Below, piece by piece: positions 51,436 through 63,925 of a DNA stretch of 64,000 nucleotides. Each line of letters opens with the position of its first letter. Within the stretch, counting starts at the first letter, position 1. The translations under genes were made by a program, and so were the position numbers. The stretch comes from Trichosphaerium sp. ATCC 40318. Lineage: Eukaryota > Discosea > Flabellinia > Trichosidae. A model generated the notes under the pieces. The model was not told the DNA's origin and did not search any database. It was given only the letters and a program-made list of their open reading frames with translations. The stretch covers positions 434,001-498,000 of the forward strand of contig JALMLS010000093.1 of assembly GCA_038496445.1 (NCBI GenBank), written 5' to 3'.

Positions 51436-53786
51436 ATGCCAACTGTTCTATTGGTGGATGTCTCCGCGTCACTTGGTAGGTTAGTAACGCCAAGTGATGA
51501 AGATTGTACTCGTTTGCAGCTAGTTCGTACAGGTAATGGTTATGTAAGATAATATGTAATTTGATGGTTAGGTTTGACCCACTTCCTTCAACGACTTGAA
51601 AATGAACATCCAGAGGAATCAGCGTGCCTGATCACATATTCTTCGACTACTGAGGCACTAAAATATGAAAATACAACCAACTAATTTTCCAACAGGTTGT
51701 TTGCCCATTTACACGCGATTTTGGTCTTCTCATAGATGCTATGTACGTTCTAGACAACTTTATCCAACCTTACAATCCAAAGTGATGAGCTGGAGTTACA
51801 GGATAAAACAAACCTCGCAAATGGGCTTGATAGGACGAAAAAATATGTATTAAAGAGCTGTGGGGCTGATTCGTTGGTACGCATCATTGTGGTGACGGAT
51901 GGCACACCAAATATGGGTACGACATTTTACTGAAAACTTATAGCCTGAATTAACGTTTAAGCATACTATCATGCTTCCCTATATACCATAGTATACAACT
52001 CACTCGTTTTATTTTAATTAGATGATCCTTTGAGAGTGTCATTTCCATTTCTTGTAAATATGCACATTGTTGCTTTTGGTGACCGTCGTGATATCGATAC
52101 AGAGTTCTATGACCAACTAGCAAGTAAAAACTCTGGTACACACTTACAACATCATCAATTAGACCGCTTACAACACTTTACTTAGGTACATTCCAATATT
52201 TTCAGCTGCCACAAACAGAAAGAGCTTTCACATTGCAGTTTGAGGCACGCTTTTTTTGCTTTGAAAAGGTTGATGTTGATTTACGATTAGGAGCTTCTTG
52301 AGACACATTATAAACCTTGTAAAGGAATGCTTATGCTTGGCCATTTATTAGGAGAGATTACACTGTTTCCTAGCCCACAAAATTCTGTGTATCCTCAGGT
52401 TGCTATGGACAATGGTAAGCGTTTTTTATTTTGTTTTTGGATATGTGCAAACGGTGTATTGTTTTCTTCCGTTGTTTATTTTTGTATAGATCTACCTTTG
52501 GTATTTCCAAATAACTTATCTATAATCGGATTTGTACATACAAATCTTATGTCAAGCCCACCATCACTCATACGCTTTGTGTTGTTCCCAAGGTAAGTAT
52601 TTTTTGAAAACAAAATTACTATTTGTGCACGTGGTCTGTTGTAACGTGTAAATTGTACACTATAAGATTTATTATCTGCGTACTAAGATATGCACTTAAT
52701 ACACTTAACATGGGCATATTAGGAGAGATTCAGATGCGTCACTAGTAAAGATGTTAAATGAAACTTTGAAAAAGACTAGAAAAGCAGGACTAGTTTGTCT
52801 AGAGAATAACTGGTTCGCTTTACTTCATTCACATACAGAATCGCTAAGAAATGAGAAAAAGAAGAAGGATGGAGCAGCTTTGAAAAGAGTACAAAAGAGT
52901 GGTAAGTATATATCGCACTCCACCTGCAAAAAAAAAGCTCGATGCTTCTTCTTACGACTATTAGCTTTGGTACTCACTGTGATGCCTCGGAATGTTGCAA
53001 TGCCATGGATAGGGCAGGTAAGAATCTAGAAGAACTCTTATTATCGTGCTAATGTTATTGGTTTTTTAGGTGTCAGGACTTACGAGTGCTACTACAGACC
53101 CACAAAATTTAAGGTTACCAAAACGTGAACCTTATCCGAAAAGTTACAATTTTGAAGAGATTGAAATTCCAAGCATCTCAGAAGGAGCAGCAAGGGTGCA
53201 TAGATATAATTGTTATTTCAGTATCTTGCGGTTTATACTGATGCTTCCTTTTGCAGGACGACCTTCTTAAAGTCATTGAATTCGTTGAAGAACTTCCAAA
53301 TACTATTGCTAAATTATACGATGTGTACGGCTTCGTTTTTGGTACTCTTCTTGGTTTGTTGATTGTACTTTCTAGATGCCAAAAGATGCGTCACAAGGCG
53401 GCTATTTTCTCTTGGAATGGTTTAGTAGAGATGCTTATAACCCTACTAGAACAATTGAAGACGTACAATAATAACCTTTCGCTGTAGTAACCGTTTCTCA
53501 TGTTATTCTTTTTTTAGGAGTGATAGTACAGAAACAGTGGAAGATGAGGAAGAAAAACAAGTTATATTAACTACTCTCATAGAACAACTGCGTACCAACG
53601 CAGATCGTGTTCCGCTACAGCTTCCAGGTATAAAACATTTAATCTTTTATTTTTTTGTTTGCATTGCAACTAATCTTCTCACTTCTCTTTTTAGAGGGCT
53701 ACGGTACAGAAGAGGTAAACCACCACTATGGCACTAGAGCTAGTAAGCGTTCTGGTAAGATGGATATATTAAATTTATTGACTTGA
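51436..53786 (+). CDS. INTS14: Integrator complex subunit 14 (VWA domain)
   Basis: Component of the Integrator complex, which cleaves nascent RNA and attenuates RNA polymerase II. The start 'MPTVLLVDVSASLGRLVTPS' is at 51436, with MIDAS D-x-S-x-S. It continues 'LTHFLQRLENEHPEESACL', 'VCPFTRDFGLLIDAMYVLDN' (a close structural match to the animal subunit), 'LVRIIVVTDGTPNM', 'MLMLGHLLGEITLFPSPQ', 'LSIIGFVHTNLMSSPPSLIR', 'AMPWIGQVSGL', 'ELPNTIAKLYDECQKMRHKA' and 'FSWNGLVEMLITLLE', then a charged tail to 53786. Gene order and spacing of these blocks agree with INTS14 along its whole length. About twelve exons. 110 bp from the divergent WDR33 start, so two RNA 3'-end or processing factors share a promoter region. 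Confidence 0.9.
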
Positions 53787-53997
53787 TCACGTGTACATTA
53801 AAATAAAACCCAAGCGTTAAACCCAACATACAGTAGATCTTGTTTTTAATCAAAATCAACAATAAGCTACACATATGGCTTCTCACACCGTAGTTACTTT
53901 GTGCCCAAGAGCCTACTTAGGTGATGTATCTGAAAGTAACCCAAACAGTTGGTAGTTAGTTGATAAACATTTTATTTAGAAAACTGTTGCTAGTTTT

Positions 53998-55073
53998 TTA
54001 AGGACCCTTCACTGCGTCAGGTTGACTATCAGGATGAGCTGTTTTAAAGGAATCAAGTTCATTTAAAGCTTTATCAATACGATCAATTGTAGGGAATTTT
54101 GTCATGTCAACTTTAAAGCGTCTAGCATTGTACACTACGAGAGAAAAGAAGTTAAACAAGTTACTCAAGAAGTACAAATAAAAACCTACCTTGAGGAACT
54201 AAGCATGCATCTACAAGAGTGACAGTGTCACCATAAGAGTACTTTCCGGCTGTTTTTGTAAGTTCTTTTTCAAGAGACTCAAAACCAAGCGCTATCCAGT
54301 GTCTACCCCAAGCACCTTTATTTTCAGGTCCAATCTATCAAAAACAAAGTCAATTCAACACTCACAAAAAAATAGGAAAAAACTGTTTGTTTTCACTCTT
54401 AGTCGCTTTGTTGTACCAGTGGATGAAGCAATACGCGCAAGTTTTGTACTGGTTGTATGTCACAAGCGATTGATTGAGCCAAGGATCTAAGAACGAATTC
54501 AGTTATGTGGTACTTTGTTTAATAACGATAATCGCTTGTGACAATGCCTTACCTAACCGTTGCACGCGCAATAGGATCTTTTGGGAGCATTGGAATATCT
54601 GGATGGGCTTCCTCAAGGTATTCCATGATCGCAAGAGACTCAGTAAGGAGGTTATCGCCTACTTGTAGAGTAGGTAGTAACTACAAAAAAGGTTAAGAGC
54701 AGTTTACAATAAAAACAACGCCATCACGCCTGAACGTTTTACATAGCGTCAGAGACGAGGCCTATCTATTAATTTCGAAAAGTTTTTACCTTGGCAGGAT
54801 TTTTATTGCTGTAATCATCGTTCTTTTGCTCTCCTTTAAGTAGATTTACGCCTGGTTCAATCATTAGATTGGTCTACAACAAAATGTTGCGTCAAGCGAC
54901 AATGTCGTTACCTTTGTACGTATATTTTATCTTCTTTGTCTCTAGAGCAATACGCACGCGGTAAGAACACGAACTACGCCAATACGAGTAAAGAATAGGT
55001 TGTTGCTAAATTATAACGGCTTTATAAGTTACATAGCGGTTTATAATATAATATAAACTTGACGCACAGCCAT
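53998..55073 (-). CDS. GSTZ1: Maleylacetoacetate isomerase / zeta-class glutathione S-transferase
   Basis: Glutathione-dependent cis-trans isomerase of tyrosine and phenylalanine catabolism. The first exon is only ATG GCT; after an intron it reads 'QQPILYSYWRSSCSYRVRIA', which contains the zeta-class motif SSCS-x-RVRIAL that binds glutathione. Then 'TNLMIEPGVNLLKGEQKNDD', 'LLPTLQVGDNLLTESLAIME' (the ESxAI glutathione site), 'IGPENKGAWGRHWIALGF', 'YSYGDTVTLVDACLVPQ' (N-capping D in the C-terminal domain), 'YNARRFKVDMTKFPTIDRID' and the tail '...HPDSQPDAVKGP' at 53998. About six exons. Length and motif order match the family well. Confidence 0.93.
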
Positions 55074-55167
55074 TTGTACACGGAACTGATTCGCACAATA
55101 GATCCAGTAAAACGTACTTCCGTATCAAGTCAACAACAAGTCATAGAGCGCTTGAGATCTCATCAAC
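55074..55167. promoter_or_regulatory. Bidirectional promoter region, GSTZ / DH-PH-FYVE-kinase
   Basis: 94 bp between divergent starts, the shortest head-to-head spacing in the window. No recognised element. Confidence 0.5.
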
Positions 55168-58100
55168 ATGGCTGAGGACAATGACTATGCCTCTCTTTCT
55201 TACTCTACATCTTCCATGTTCTCTCAATTGGCTTCTAGAAGAAGGACAAGACTAACTACATCAAATGGATCACCTAGATCATCAATTAAAGCAAGCACAC
55301 GTATATCTTCACATAGATCGTCCAGTTTTACATCAAATGAGTCATTGATTTACAATATTTGTATCGAGCTTCTAGATAGCGAAAGTTCCTTTGTAACATC
55401 GCTTAAAATCATCTTGGAAGTACGTAACTAGCGTAAAAAAAATAATGTCTTATTGATTACATACAACATTTTGTCTAATTTAACGCATAGGAGCTTGAGT
55501 TTATTATAAAAATAAAACCTGTTGATACTTTAGAGAGCATATACGCATTATTAGGTACGCACGTGGGGTTTTTTTTTTGGGTTGTTTTTCTAATTTTCTA
55601 TTTTGACCTTTTCAAAAAAAAGAGAGTAAATTTCATACCCAAACCATCTTTTTGAGTTTGTGTTGGTTGTGTTCTTAGTCTCGATGCTTTATGGTATTCT
55701 TATATTATGTAGAAGCAATATTAGAGGCTAATGTTACATTGGGGAAAGGTATAGAGCAAATTATAGCCACATGGGTAGGCCACAAAGACTTGAATATAGG
55801 AGCCATTTTTCATAAATGGGCACGTGATTTTTAACCACAACAACCCAAATACCACTAATTTCGAGTTTTGCGTTGTACGTCTTACAGAGAAATTATGTAG
55901 GCTGCGAAACTACCGCTGTATAAAGAGTATTTTTGCGTTTTTCCAAAGATCGCCAGCGCGTTAAACCATAATAAGATGTTAAACACTTTAAAGACGTCTA
56001 TGGATAAATCTCATACATCACCAGGTAGACTTACAGTATCAAGCGATTCCGTTACATGTAAGAACCGTCAAACAGTGCATTTTTTTGTTATCAAGATTGG
56101 ACATTACTGATTTCGCTTTCTGTTGTAGCTCTTTTCACACTTAACAAGAGTGCGAATGTGTTCACAGATTATCAACGCCTTGCTAAGAGTGTATCAGATC
56201 TAACAAAGAGACTGATGAAAAAACTAGTAATACCTCTACAGCGTGTACCTCAATACAAGATTTTAATAGAGGTAAGCATCCACAGTCATCAAGATAAGAT
56301 TTCTGACACCCATGTCTATCGTAGAAATTATTGAAGTACATTTACAAGAGTCAATACAAAGATAGGAAACTAGAAGCAGTAAAATTCCAAGTTGCAGAGA
56401 CATCTAACCTTGCAGATGAAGCGAGATGGGCATACAATAATGAGCGCATAGCTAAGCTTCAAGCAAGGTTTATTGGCACTTCTTCAGTTGACTTAAAAGT
56501 ACCCGGAAGGTTTCTACTGAAGGCTGGGAAACTACTCAAAGTCTGTAGAAAAGGTAGTATTCGAAAAAACCAAACAAAACAAAATATCAACTCTTATTCT
56601 AGGTGTACAATCACGTGAATTTTTTCTTTTCAGAGACATGTTATTATATGCCACAAATGTTGGTGGTAAGCTCACAAGAGGGCGTCAATTGAAGTTGGAA
56701 AATATATTAATAGCAGCAAGTGCTGATACCTCAAGTACGCGGTCACTATTTCCTGCTGATAGCTTTTCGTCAACTTATTTTGTTGCAAAGAAAAAACAAC
56801 TGGGTTTAAGATTATAAGCGATAGTAAATCCTTTGAAGTCTATGCTAGCAATACACAAGATAAAGAAGAGTGGTTATGTGCATTAAGTTTTACTATTGGA
56901 CAATGCAGGGAACTAAATGGTGTATTTCTTAATTCGAGTATTGACAGCGGTATGAAGAACGTGATTGTTTTGACACCCGTACCTAATTCCCTTTAGCTCC
57001 AGTATGGCAACCGGATTCTGATGCTAGAGACTGTAGCATATGCGGAGCAAATTTCTCTTTTCTTAAAAGGCGTCACCATTGCAGGTATGTTCTATTAATA
57101 AATTATTTTATTAATAATTTGGTATTAAACTTAGAATATGTGGCACTGTTATTTGTGCAGTACGTTTCGTTTTTATGTCCACTCCTCGTTTTCTACTTCC
57201 AACACTTAGTAACTAGGAATGCTCTGATAACCGAGAAGTTGTTCGTGGGACTCATAGACGCGCTTGTGATGCTTGTGTTAAACCGCGAGCTACCAAAGAA
57301 CCAAGAAGAACTACAGCAAAGGTTCATTCGATCATGAATCCTAACTTTAGGGACACTCACCAATTATTCCGTCTTCTCGTATCTGGAAAAGCGCCAATCA
57401 TACCAAAACCGCTACGAAACACTTCCTTAAGGTTAGTAATTGTTCCCTTAGCCAGTCACAGAAGCTTGAACTTTTTTTTCTCGAACCTTTTGTTCCACGT
57501 GCACAAATTTACGGCAGTTTCTTCATGCTTTGACCACTATTTTATCTCTGTGGTGACCACAGCAAACGACTGCACTTTTACTTTTTTTTACGCGCACGTG
57601 ATCAAAACTCAAATTCGGTCTTTATGAGTCTTGCTGAGTTATATTTTTGGTCAAAAAAAAATGGAGGCTTGTTTCTGTTTGCCAAACAGCCATAAGCATA
57701 TGGCTGAGCGTAAACCAAAGAGAAAGCAGTCAATAAGGCTTAGAAAAGGTTTTCGCAAGTTTTCACATTCACTTCGTATTAAAAAGTTTGATCCTGACGA
57801 TCTGGCGACGCCCATCGTATGGGTCAAGTAATATTATTTTTAAAACCGCAATTTGGATACTTTTTTTTTGTTTATTCGTATTTTTACATCCACACTATTA
57901 TTATCACGTGATTAATATCGTTTTTCGTATTTACTCTTGTCTTATTTTGATTTTAGCAATGGTGGAACACTTGTTATCGAAGGAACAACTGTATCTCTTG
58001 ATAAAACTTCTATAGTCTTTGAAAAGTACGTCAAAACAAAACGTTTTGGTTTTATAAGGTCATTTTGTCTTCTTTTAGAAAAGTAGCGTTTTTATTTACC

Positions 58101-60839
58101 ACCTAGGCCTATTGTAATGCGTCCAGTACATGAAGTGATAACGCTACAAAATCATGGATCACAGCCAGTAAAGTTTAAGTTCAATTCACCGTTTAATTGG
58201 GGAAAGCATAATGATTATTTACTTTCTTTCTATCCGCCTTCAGGTTCGTTCTAAAAAATATCACGTGATTACTGATTTTTGACAAAAAATGTTAATTAGG
58301 TATTGCTCAAAGTAGAGAATCTATTACTATAAATGTAGAGTTGATAGCAACGAAGCCTCTTGATACAGACAGAATTTGTTCTGTGCATCTAAATGGTAAC
58401 AAAACGATAAAAAGCGAAAACACCCAGTAACTTACTCAAGCCTAGTCGCAAATGAAACCTTTTGCTTCGCCCTTCCTCTACGTATTAAAACAGAGCCGTT
58501 CATACCACTTTTATTAAGGTATGATGTCAGAAAGATCAGTAATTTTGCGAAAGAAAAAATGCTTTCATTCGAAATAGAAGTCCAGATGCTTACATTTTTT
58601 AGAGCTTGCGCCAAAAAAGAAATTACAGATGAAGAGAGATCAAACCTATATCAATTTCTTCTTACTGATATAAAATCTGCAAAGGAATTACAAGATACAG
58701 CGCATAAGATACTTGCTGAGAACAGAAATCAAATCAAACGTGTTGCAAAAGATTTCGATGCACTGCGTTTTGTAAAAGTACTCCAACATACAAGGCTACT
58801 TTATTTTTTACTAAATCTTTACTCTATAGCTATCAAAGTATCACTTGGACTTTGGCCTAGGACCGAACGATATTGCTGAAGTGTGTTCTGTATATGAAGG
58901 CACGTGATAACAAATTTATTTACATTATAAATGACATGTTTTGACTTCGTTCTATTTTTAGATGCTATTGAAGTTTCTAATTTAAGTAATACTGAAGTTA
59001 CTGTTTGTGTTAATGGTGGAGTACCTTCTGATTCGACGAGTGTATATAGGATACGTGTGTATCCACGTCTTAAAGTTATTCCAGCGGTACATCTTTTTTA
59101 CCTTCTCACTGCAATTTTAATTCAAGCACTCACTGTGTTCAAGGGCAAAACTGTGACTATCGCAGTACATGTAATATTCTTCAAAAAGAGGCCAAAAACG
59201 CAGCATATCTTCCGGTTTGATGTTGAGGGTACTACCGCGAAAGTACTTGAAGATTTTTGACATTTTCCATTTAAGGTGTTGGCGTATTTTTTGTTTCGTT
59301 CACGCTAAAGAGTGAATGGCCTCAGAATGAGATGCGTGCCATAGAGATACCATTCAAGAAATTAACTGGAGGAACTTTCCTTGGTGCAGGTGGTAGTTCG
59401 GTTGTAGAAAAGGTCCGGACTTTGTTAAACACGTTGTATCAGATCTAACAACTTCTCATTAGATTAATCTTGATGGTGAAGAGGTTGCTGTAAAGCGTTT
59501 TAAAATCGCAGAGGAATGGGATAAAGAAATACTTGGAGAGTTTACACGAGAAATAAAGATAATGAGGCACGTGATCATAACGATTGAAAGAGTTAATGAT
59601 GATTCTTATTTTATTTTTTTTTAGTATTTTAAGCAGTCCTTATATTGTTTCGCTCAAGGGCGTTTGTACAGAATTCCCAAACTTATGTGTTGTTATGGAA
59701 TATTTACCAATGGGTAATTTACGTGAGCTATTGTACGATTCAGATCATCCCATCGACTTTGCTTTTGGTATGAAGGAAAACTGCTCAAGACGTGTTTTTT
59801 CTCACAAGTTTGTTTAGTTCTGAAACTAGCTTTGGATGTTTCCAAAGGAATACACTACTTACATATGCTTCGCATTCTTCACAGAGACTTAAAGAGTGAG
59901 AACTTATTGGTGCGTTATTTATAACAACAAAGCACATTCAGAGAGTGTAGCCTTCCAACTACACTATTGATAAAAAACTTTAATTTTAATGTTGATGTGC
60001 TGACGGGCTTGTAGGTAAAATCTGTGGATAGGAATGTAAAGGTCAATGTTGTGGTTACAGGTAAGAGATATTCGTTTATACAAAACCAACACCTTTTGCT
60101 AGATTTCAACATATCAAAAATAGTTGATAGAAAAAAGAAGCGTTTGACAAATATTGTTGGAAGTATATTTTGGACTTGTCCTGAGATATTAGATAGCGCG
60201 CCATATACAGAAAAATGTGATATTTATTCACTAGGAATTATAATGTACGACTTTAAGTAATAGAAAAAATCAAGTATATTTTGTGGTGACCTTCAGTCAC
60301 AAACGAACAAAATGGAAAATCGAATAACCAAACAAGATTAATTTTTTTTCAAAGGTGGGAGCTTATACATCGCCAAAAACCATATGTTGGCATGAACTGG
60401 CAAGCTGAAGTACATAAATATGTAGTAAGTGGAGGAAGACCAAAGATAAAGCCAGTAGTAAAGGATATATCAACAGGGTTTATTCAATTAATGCAACGTA
60501 TGTTAAAAAAGAAAACATTGACTTGGTTGAGTTACTCATAAGTTATAGGGTGTTGGGACGAAGATCCAGATAAGAGACCAGGAATAGAAGAAGTGGCCTT
60601 TTTCATAGAAGCAGAGAAAATGAGGGGAGAAGCTTTTAAACGCGGGGTATTAACAAACGTTCTTCTCAAGGTTTCTCACTTTTTTCTAGTTCGTTTCGAA
60701 AGACATGAAAATCCGCAGTAGAAGCACTGGAGAGTTTAGAAATCTTATAAGCTCACCACAAGCAGGTGAAAAGCGTAATAGGACAACATCTCCAGAGCAA
60801 AGCAAGCTTCCTATAATATCACCAAAGGATGCAGCCTAA
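55168..60839 (+). CDS. DH - PH - FYVE - beta-sandwich - protein kinase fusion (TKL-like)
   Basis: Large signalling protein. Order: Ser-rich N-terminus; DH domain ('ICIELLDSESSFVTSLKIIL', 'LPLYKEYFCVFPKIASAL', 'LVIPLQRVPQYKILIE', the CR3 block); PH ('VPGRFLLKAGKLLKVCRK', 'SDSKSFEVYASN' type strands); FYVE zinc finger ('CSICGANFSFLKRRHHCR', 'ICGTVIC', 'CDACVKPR'); basic linker; two MSP/ASH-like beta domains ('IVMRPVHEVITLQNHG', 'IEVSNLSNTEVTVCVNGG'); kinase at about 59340-60660 ('GTFLGAGGSSVVEK' loop, 'EVAVKRFK' lysine, 'HILHRDLKSENLLV'-type catalytic loop, 'GSIFWTCPEI', 'DIYSLGIIMYE', 'DEDPDKRPGIEEV'). The DFG motif reads D-F-N in the joined exons. It probably couples endosomal PI3P to Rho activation and phosphorylation. 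More than twenty exons; three introns use GC donors. Confidence 0.87.
55820..55900 (+). other. GC-AG intron with GCACGTG donor (DH domain)
   Basis: 'GAIFHKW' ends in phase 0 and 'AAKLPLYKEYF' follows. The intron starts GCACGTGATTTTTAAC and ends TTATGTAG (81 nt). An alternative acceptor at 55887 gives an early stop. Confidence 0.75.
58900..58961 (+). other. GC-AG intron with GCACGTG donor (between beta domains)
   Basis: 'EVCSVYE' plus G joins AT-GCT-ATT, giving 'DAIEVSNLSN'. The intron starts GCACGTGATAACAAA and ends TATTTTTAG (62 nt). The GT four bases downstream leads to a stop within a few codons. Confidence 0.8.
59567..59624 (+). other. GC-AG intron with GCACGTG donor (kinase domain)
   Basis: 'FTREIKIM' plus AG joins T-ATT-TTA, giving 'SILSSPYIVSLKGV', the conserved kinase N-lobe. 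The intron starts GCACGTGATCATAAC and ends TTTTTTTTAG (58 nt). The GT four bases later would break the kinase frame. Confidence 0.85.
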
Positions 60840-61199
60840 AAACAGACAAAAAAGATTTGACAACAAAAACCCTTTCTTTTTTTTGTGTAAAATGTGAAAT
60901 ATAAAGCAATAGATAGCGTAAAATATGATATGTAAATTTAGGCACCTACCAACTATGATCTAGCTGTTGTTTACTTGTAATAATAAGCTCAATGTAAGTC
61001 AACGCAATTAAAGTACACGGTATTTCACTTGAACGATTGAGCAATACTCCTTGCCCAATATATCGTATCAAGAAATCTAGATAATGTTAAACAAATAGGA
61101 ATCAATGAGCATTGCCAAACTGACTGTTTGGTTTCTGTTATTTTGACTGATTGATTTCTTGATTGACAATCAACTTAGAATTTTTTAACAAACTTCAAC
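60840..61199. other. Intergenic, nothing recognised
   Basis: About 360 AT-rich nt between two plus-strand genes. Likely 3' UTR followed by a promoter. Confidence 0.4.
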
Positions 61200-61769
61200 A
61201 TGGCAAGCAGCATATCAATAATTACTCTTCTTTTCATTATATCCTTTACCAATGAAGTTGCTTCAGTTTCATGTACAAACTTTGAAATCTACTGTGAACG
61301 TATGGCATTCCGCTGTTGTAATTGACTCTAACATTGTATCTAGCCGGTAAATATGCTGGCGGATGTTACAACCCTCAGAGGAACAGCTGTAACAATGGAA
61401 ACATAGAATGCTTGATAGGTGAGAGCCTCTGCAGCGGTAAGTTTACTCAACTACTTCAATCAGCTGAACTGTTTTCTTCAAGCATCTATTTTGGGAACAG
61501 GAGGCTGCTTTAACTCAAAAATGAAACAGTGTATCTTGGGAAGTGTGAAACGAATCACGCCATCTTTGATTGTGTATTTTGTACTTGGTGGAGTCCTCTC
61601 ATGTGTCGGGTGACTTGTTACTTTTATAGTACTTTATTGACCTTATTGTAGGTATGTTGGTATTTTCTTTGCTAGTATTTGGGCTTTCAAAAGATACAAG
61701 AAATATCAACTATCACTCAAGGATCAAGAAATAGTAATGGGCCATGTAGAAGGCGTTAGCACTTCGTAA
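61200..61769 (+). CDS. Small Cys-rich secreted/membrane protein
   Basis: Not assigned to a named family. The start at 61200 gives the signal peptide 'MASSISIITLLFIISFTNEV'. A short ectodomain carries Cys repeats, 'AGGCYNPQRNSCNNGNIECL' and 'GCFNSKMKQCILG', of the G-x-C-Y-x-P-x-x-x-x-C type seen in secreted eukaryotic proteins of unknown function. A transmembrane stretch, 'PSLIVYFVLGGVLSCVG' continuing 'YVGIFFASIWAF', follows after an intron, then a basic-to-acidic cytoplasmic tail ending '...VEGVSTS' at 61769. Four exons. Type I topology is inferred. Confidence 0.65.
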
Positions 61770-62020
61770 ACATGTTTAAGCTCCGTATCAACATTGTAAA
61801 TTAAAGGTCAATAAACAAAAGTAGAGTCGCGTTCTTGTTGGGATCTAATTGCCAACATACAAACAGAACCAATCACACTGGGGTGTTATAAAATTGTTAC
61901 GGTTTTGGACAACAGTTACTTTGGTCAAGTCTCCACAAGTTAAGCTGTCTCAATGATAATGATACAAGTAGCTATAACGTGCGTATACTCAGGCTTCATA
62001 TGAAGAAAAGAAGTATTTAT

Positions 62021-63756
62021 TTAGGAACGACAATGAAAATACAAATAAACTGGAGTGATAACAAACAGCACCAATCCAATCGCAGAAACTACACCAATGA
62101 TGGCAATGATACCTGCCTCAAGACTATTACCTTGGCAATCATCTTCGATTAACCATAGTACAGATAGTTTTGTTTCTGTCTGCATCAGAGAAAAGTCATT
62201 GCATGAATCTTCAACCCGACTTGAAACATTTGTTTGTTGAATGATTGAAGAGTCACAACCTGATGGAATTATCATGATTGTATGAGTAGACGCGATATTG
62301 GAGTCAATCAGAATGATATTCAGAGTATCATTGAAGGACGGACACTTTTGAAATGTGAGTGTTGCCATATTTGAGAGAAGTACTGTTGTGTTCTCTGTCA
62401 TGTTTACATTTCCTAAACAACCATAAATTGTTGTCTACCAAGAGCAATATTGAGTCATACCTTGGAACACGACTGACGTCTCAATAAGAATCTGTGATAT
62501 TGATTGCATCATAACATCATTGTCTACAATCCAAATACCATTTATTTCGTCACACTCAGCGCCTGGAGGCTTGACACCATTACATACTATAATAGTTGTT
62601 AGAAATAGTGCCGTAAAGCATGTAGGTACTTTTGACTTACATTGTACAGATGGAGTTGATATTGGAATGTTATTTTCTGCGTTAGAAGGAGCGATTGTTG
62701 TGTCAGTTGGAGGCATTGTAGGAAGACATTTTCCGCTTGAACCTGCATTGTAAATCTGTTGTATTTGTGCTTTACTCAGTGCATTATCTTTGTAGAAAGA
62801 CACCTATCAATTCAAATGTTACTTGAAAAATTGTACAATGATCTTTGATATGTACCTCGTCTATTATGCCTCTGAAATGATATTGACCTTCGTTATCAGA
62901 ACCAATAACTATCTTTGTGGAGTTGTTTGTAACCAGTATACCAGTTAAGGTTGTATTGTACTCTATACCATCTAAAAAACAAAAAGTTAATAAAAACGTG
63001 AAGCAACTCGAAAATAACGCACTGAAGTATGCAAGAATGTTTCCTCTACCTGTGGTAGCATCCCTAATAAAGTGAGAAGCTAAAACGGGTAAATACAAGC
63101 CTTACTTGACATAAGAAATAGCCACGTGATTCCAAGTGTTAGTGAGAGTCAATGTAAGTAGATTACGTCTCAGTGCAAATACATTTACTAACCTTGGCTT
63201 TAGTGTATTTAGAATTGAGTATCGCACTTACCAAATTTGTGGTGAATGACAAGACTATCAAACTCATCTATAAACAAGCTGAAACCTGCTTCATCCTCGT
63301 GGTGTATAAGATACTGTCTTCTGTCAAGTCTATCAATATTTATCCACATCTCAACCGTGAAACTCTCGTCTAACAAAACAAAATATAAGTAAGTATTTTT
63401 ACAAGATGACATCTAGTTCTCAGGTGAGTATAAAATAAGAAACGCACTTTGGATTATTCCAGTTTTATCTAAAACTAACGCAGCATTATTGTCCAAACGT
63501 AAACCATCTCCAACGCGTCCCTGTTACGCCGTAAGTTGTTTTTCAGTTTCGTAAACAATACGTACTTCAACTTTAAAAAAGTCGGTGGGATGTACTCCAG
63601 AAATCGCCCCAAAGCGCGAGTACAATGCGTCATAGGTGCCATTTGAAGCAATTGATTCGAATCGCCACCAGCCTGTCATATTTTGTTCCAAAGGCACGCA
63701 TTGAGCGTTGGCAAGCGCAATAATGATCCCAAATAGTACTGCTAACGAGATTGCCA
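62021..63756 (-). CDS. LamG/concanavalin-like type I membrane protein
   Basis: Cell-surface protein. The start at 63756 is chosen for the signal peptide 'MAISLAVLFGIIIALANAQC'; a longer open frame upstream lacks sense. The ectodomain opens with 'NMTGWWRFESIASNGTYDAL', then a LamG/ConA-like jelly roll: 'DGLRLDNNAALVLDKTGI', 'ESFTVEMWINIDRLDRRQYL', 'TNTWNHVAISYV', 'GQYHFRGIIDEVHIKDH', 'ALSKAQIQQIYNAGSSGKC' (the typical end of the fold). A Thr/Pro linker, a Cys-containing membrane-proximal region and a transmembrane helix, 'AGIIAIIGVVSAIGLVLFVI', lead to a short tail ending at 62021. Several N-x-T/S sites. Probably an adhesion or glycan-binding receptor. About seven exons. Confidence 0.78.
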
Positions 63757-63925
63757 TAAAAACAGTTATCACGTGATGTAACGTTAACCTGTAGGTTACA
63801 AAATTGGAATTTTTATTTATTTTATCAATAAACCGACTAGCGGAGTGATAATTAGTCCGCAATTAAAAAGATAACTTTAGTTATCCATGTGACAGAACAA
63901 AACTTATTGGTTTTTTTTATTTACA

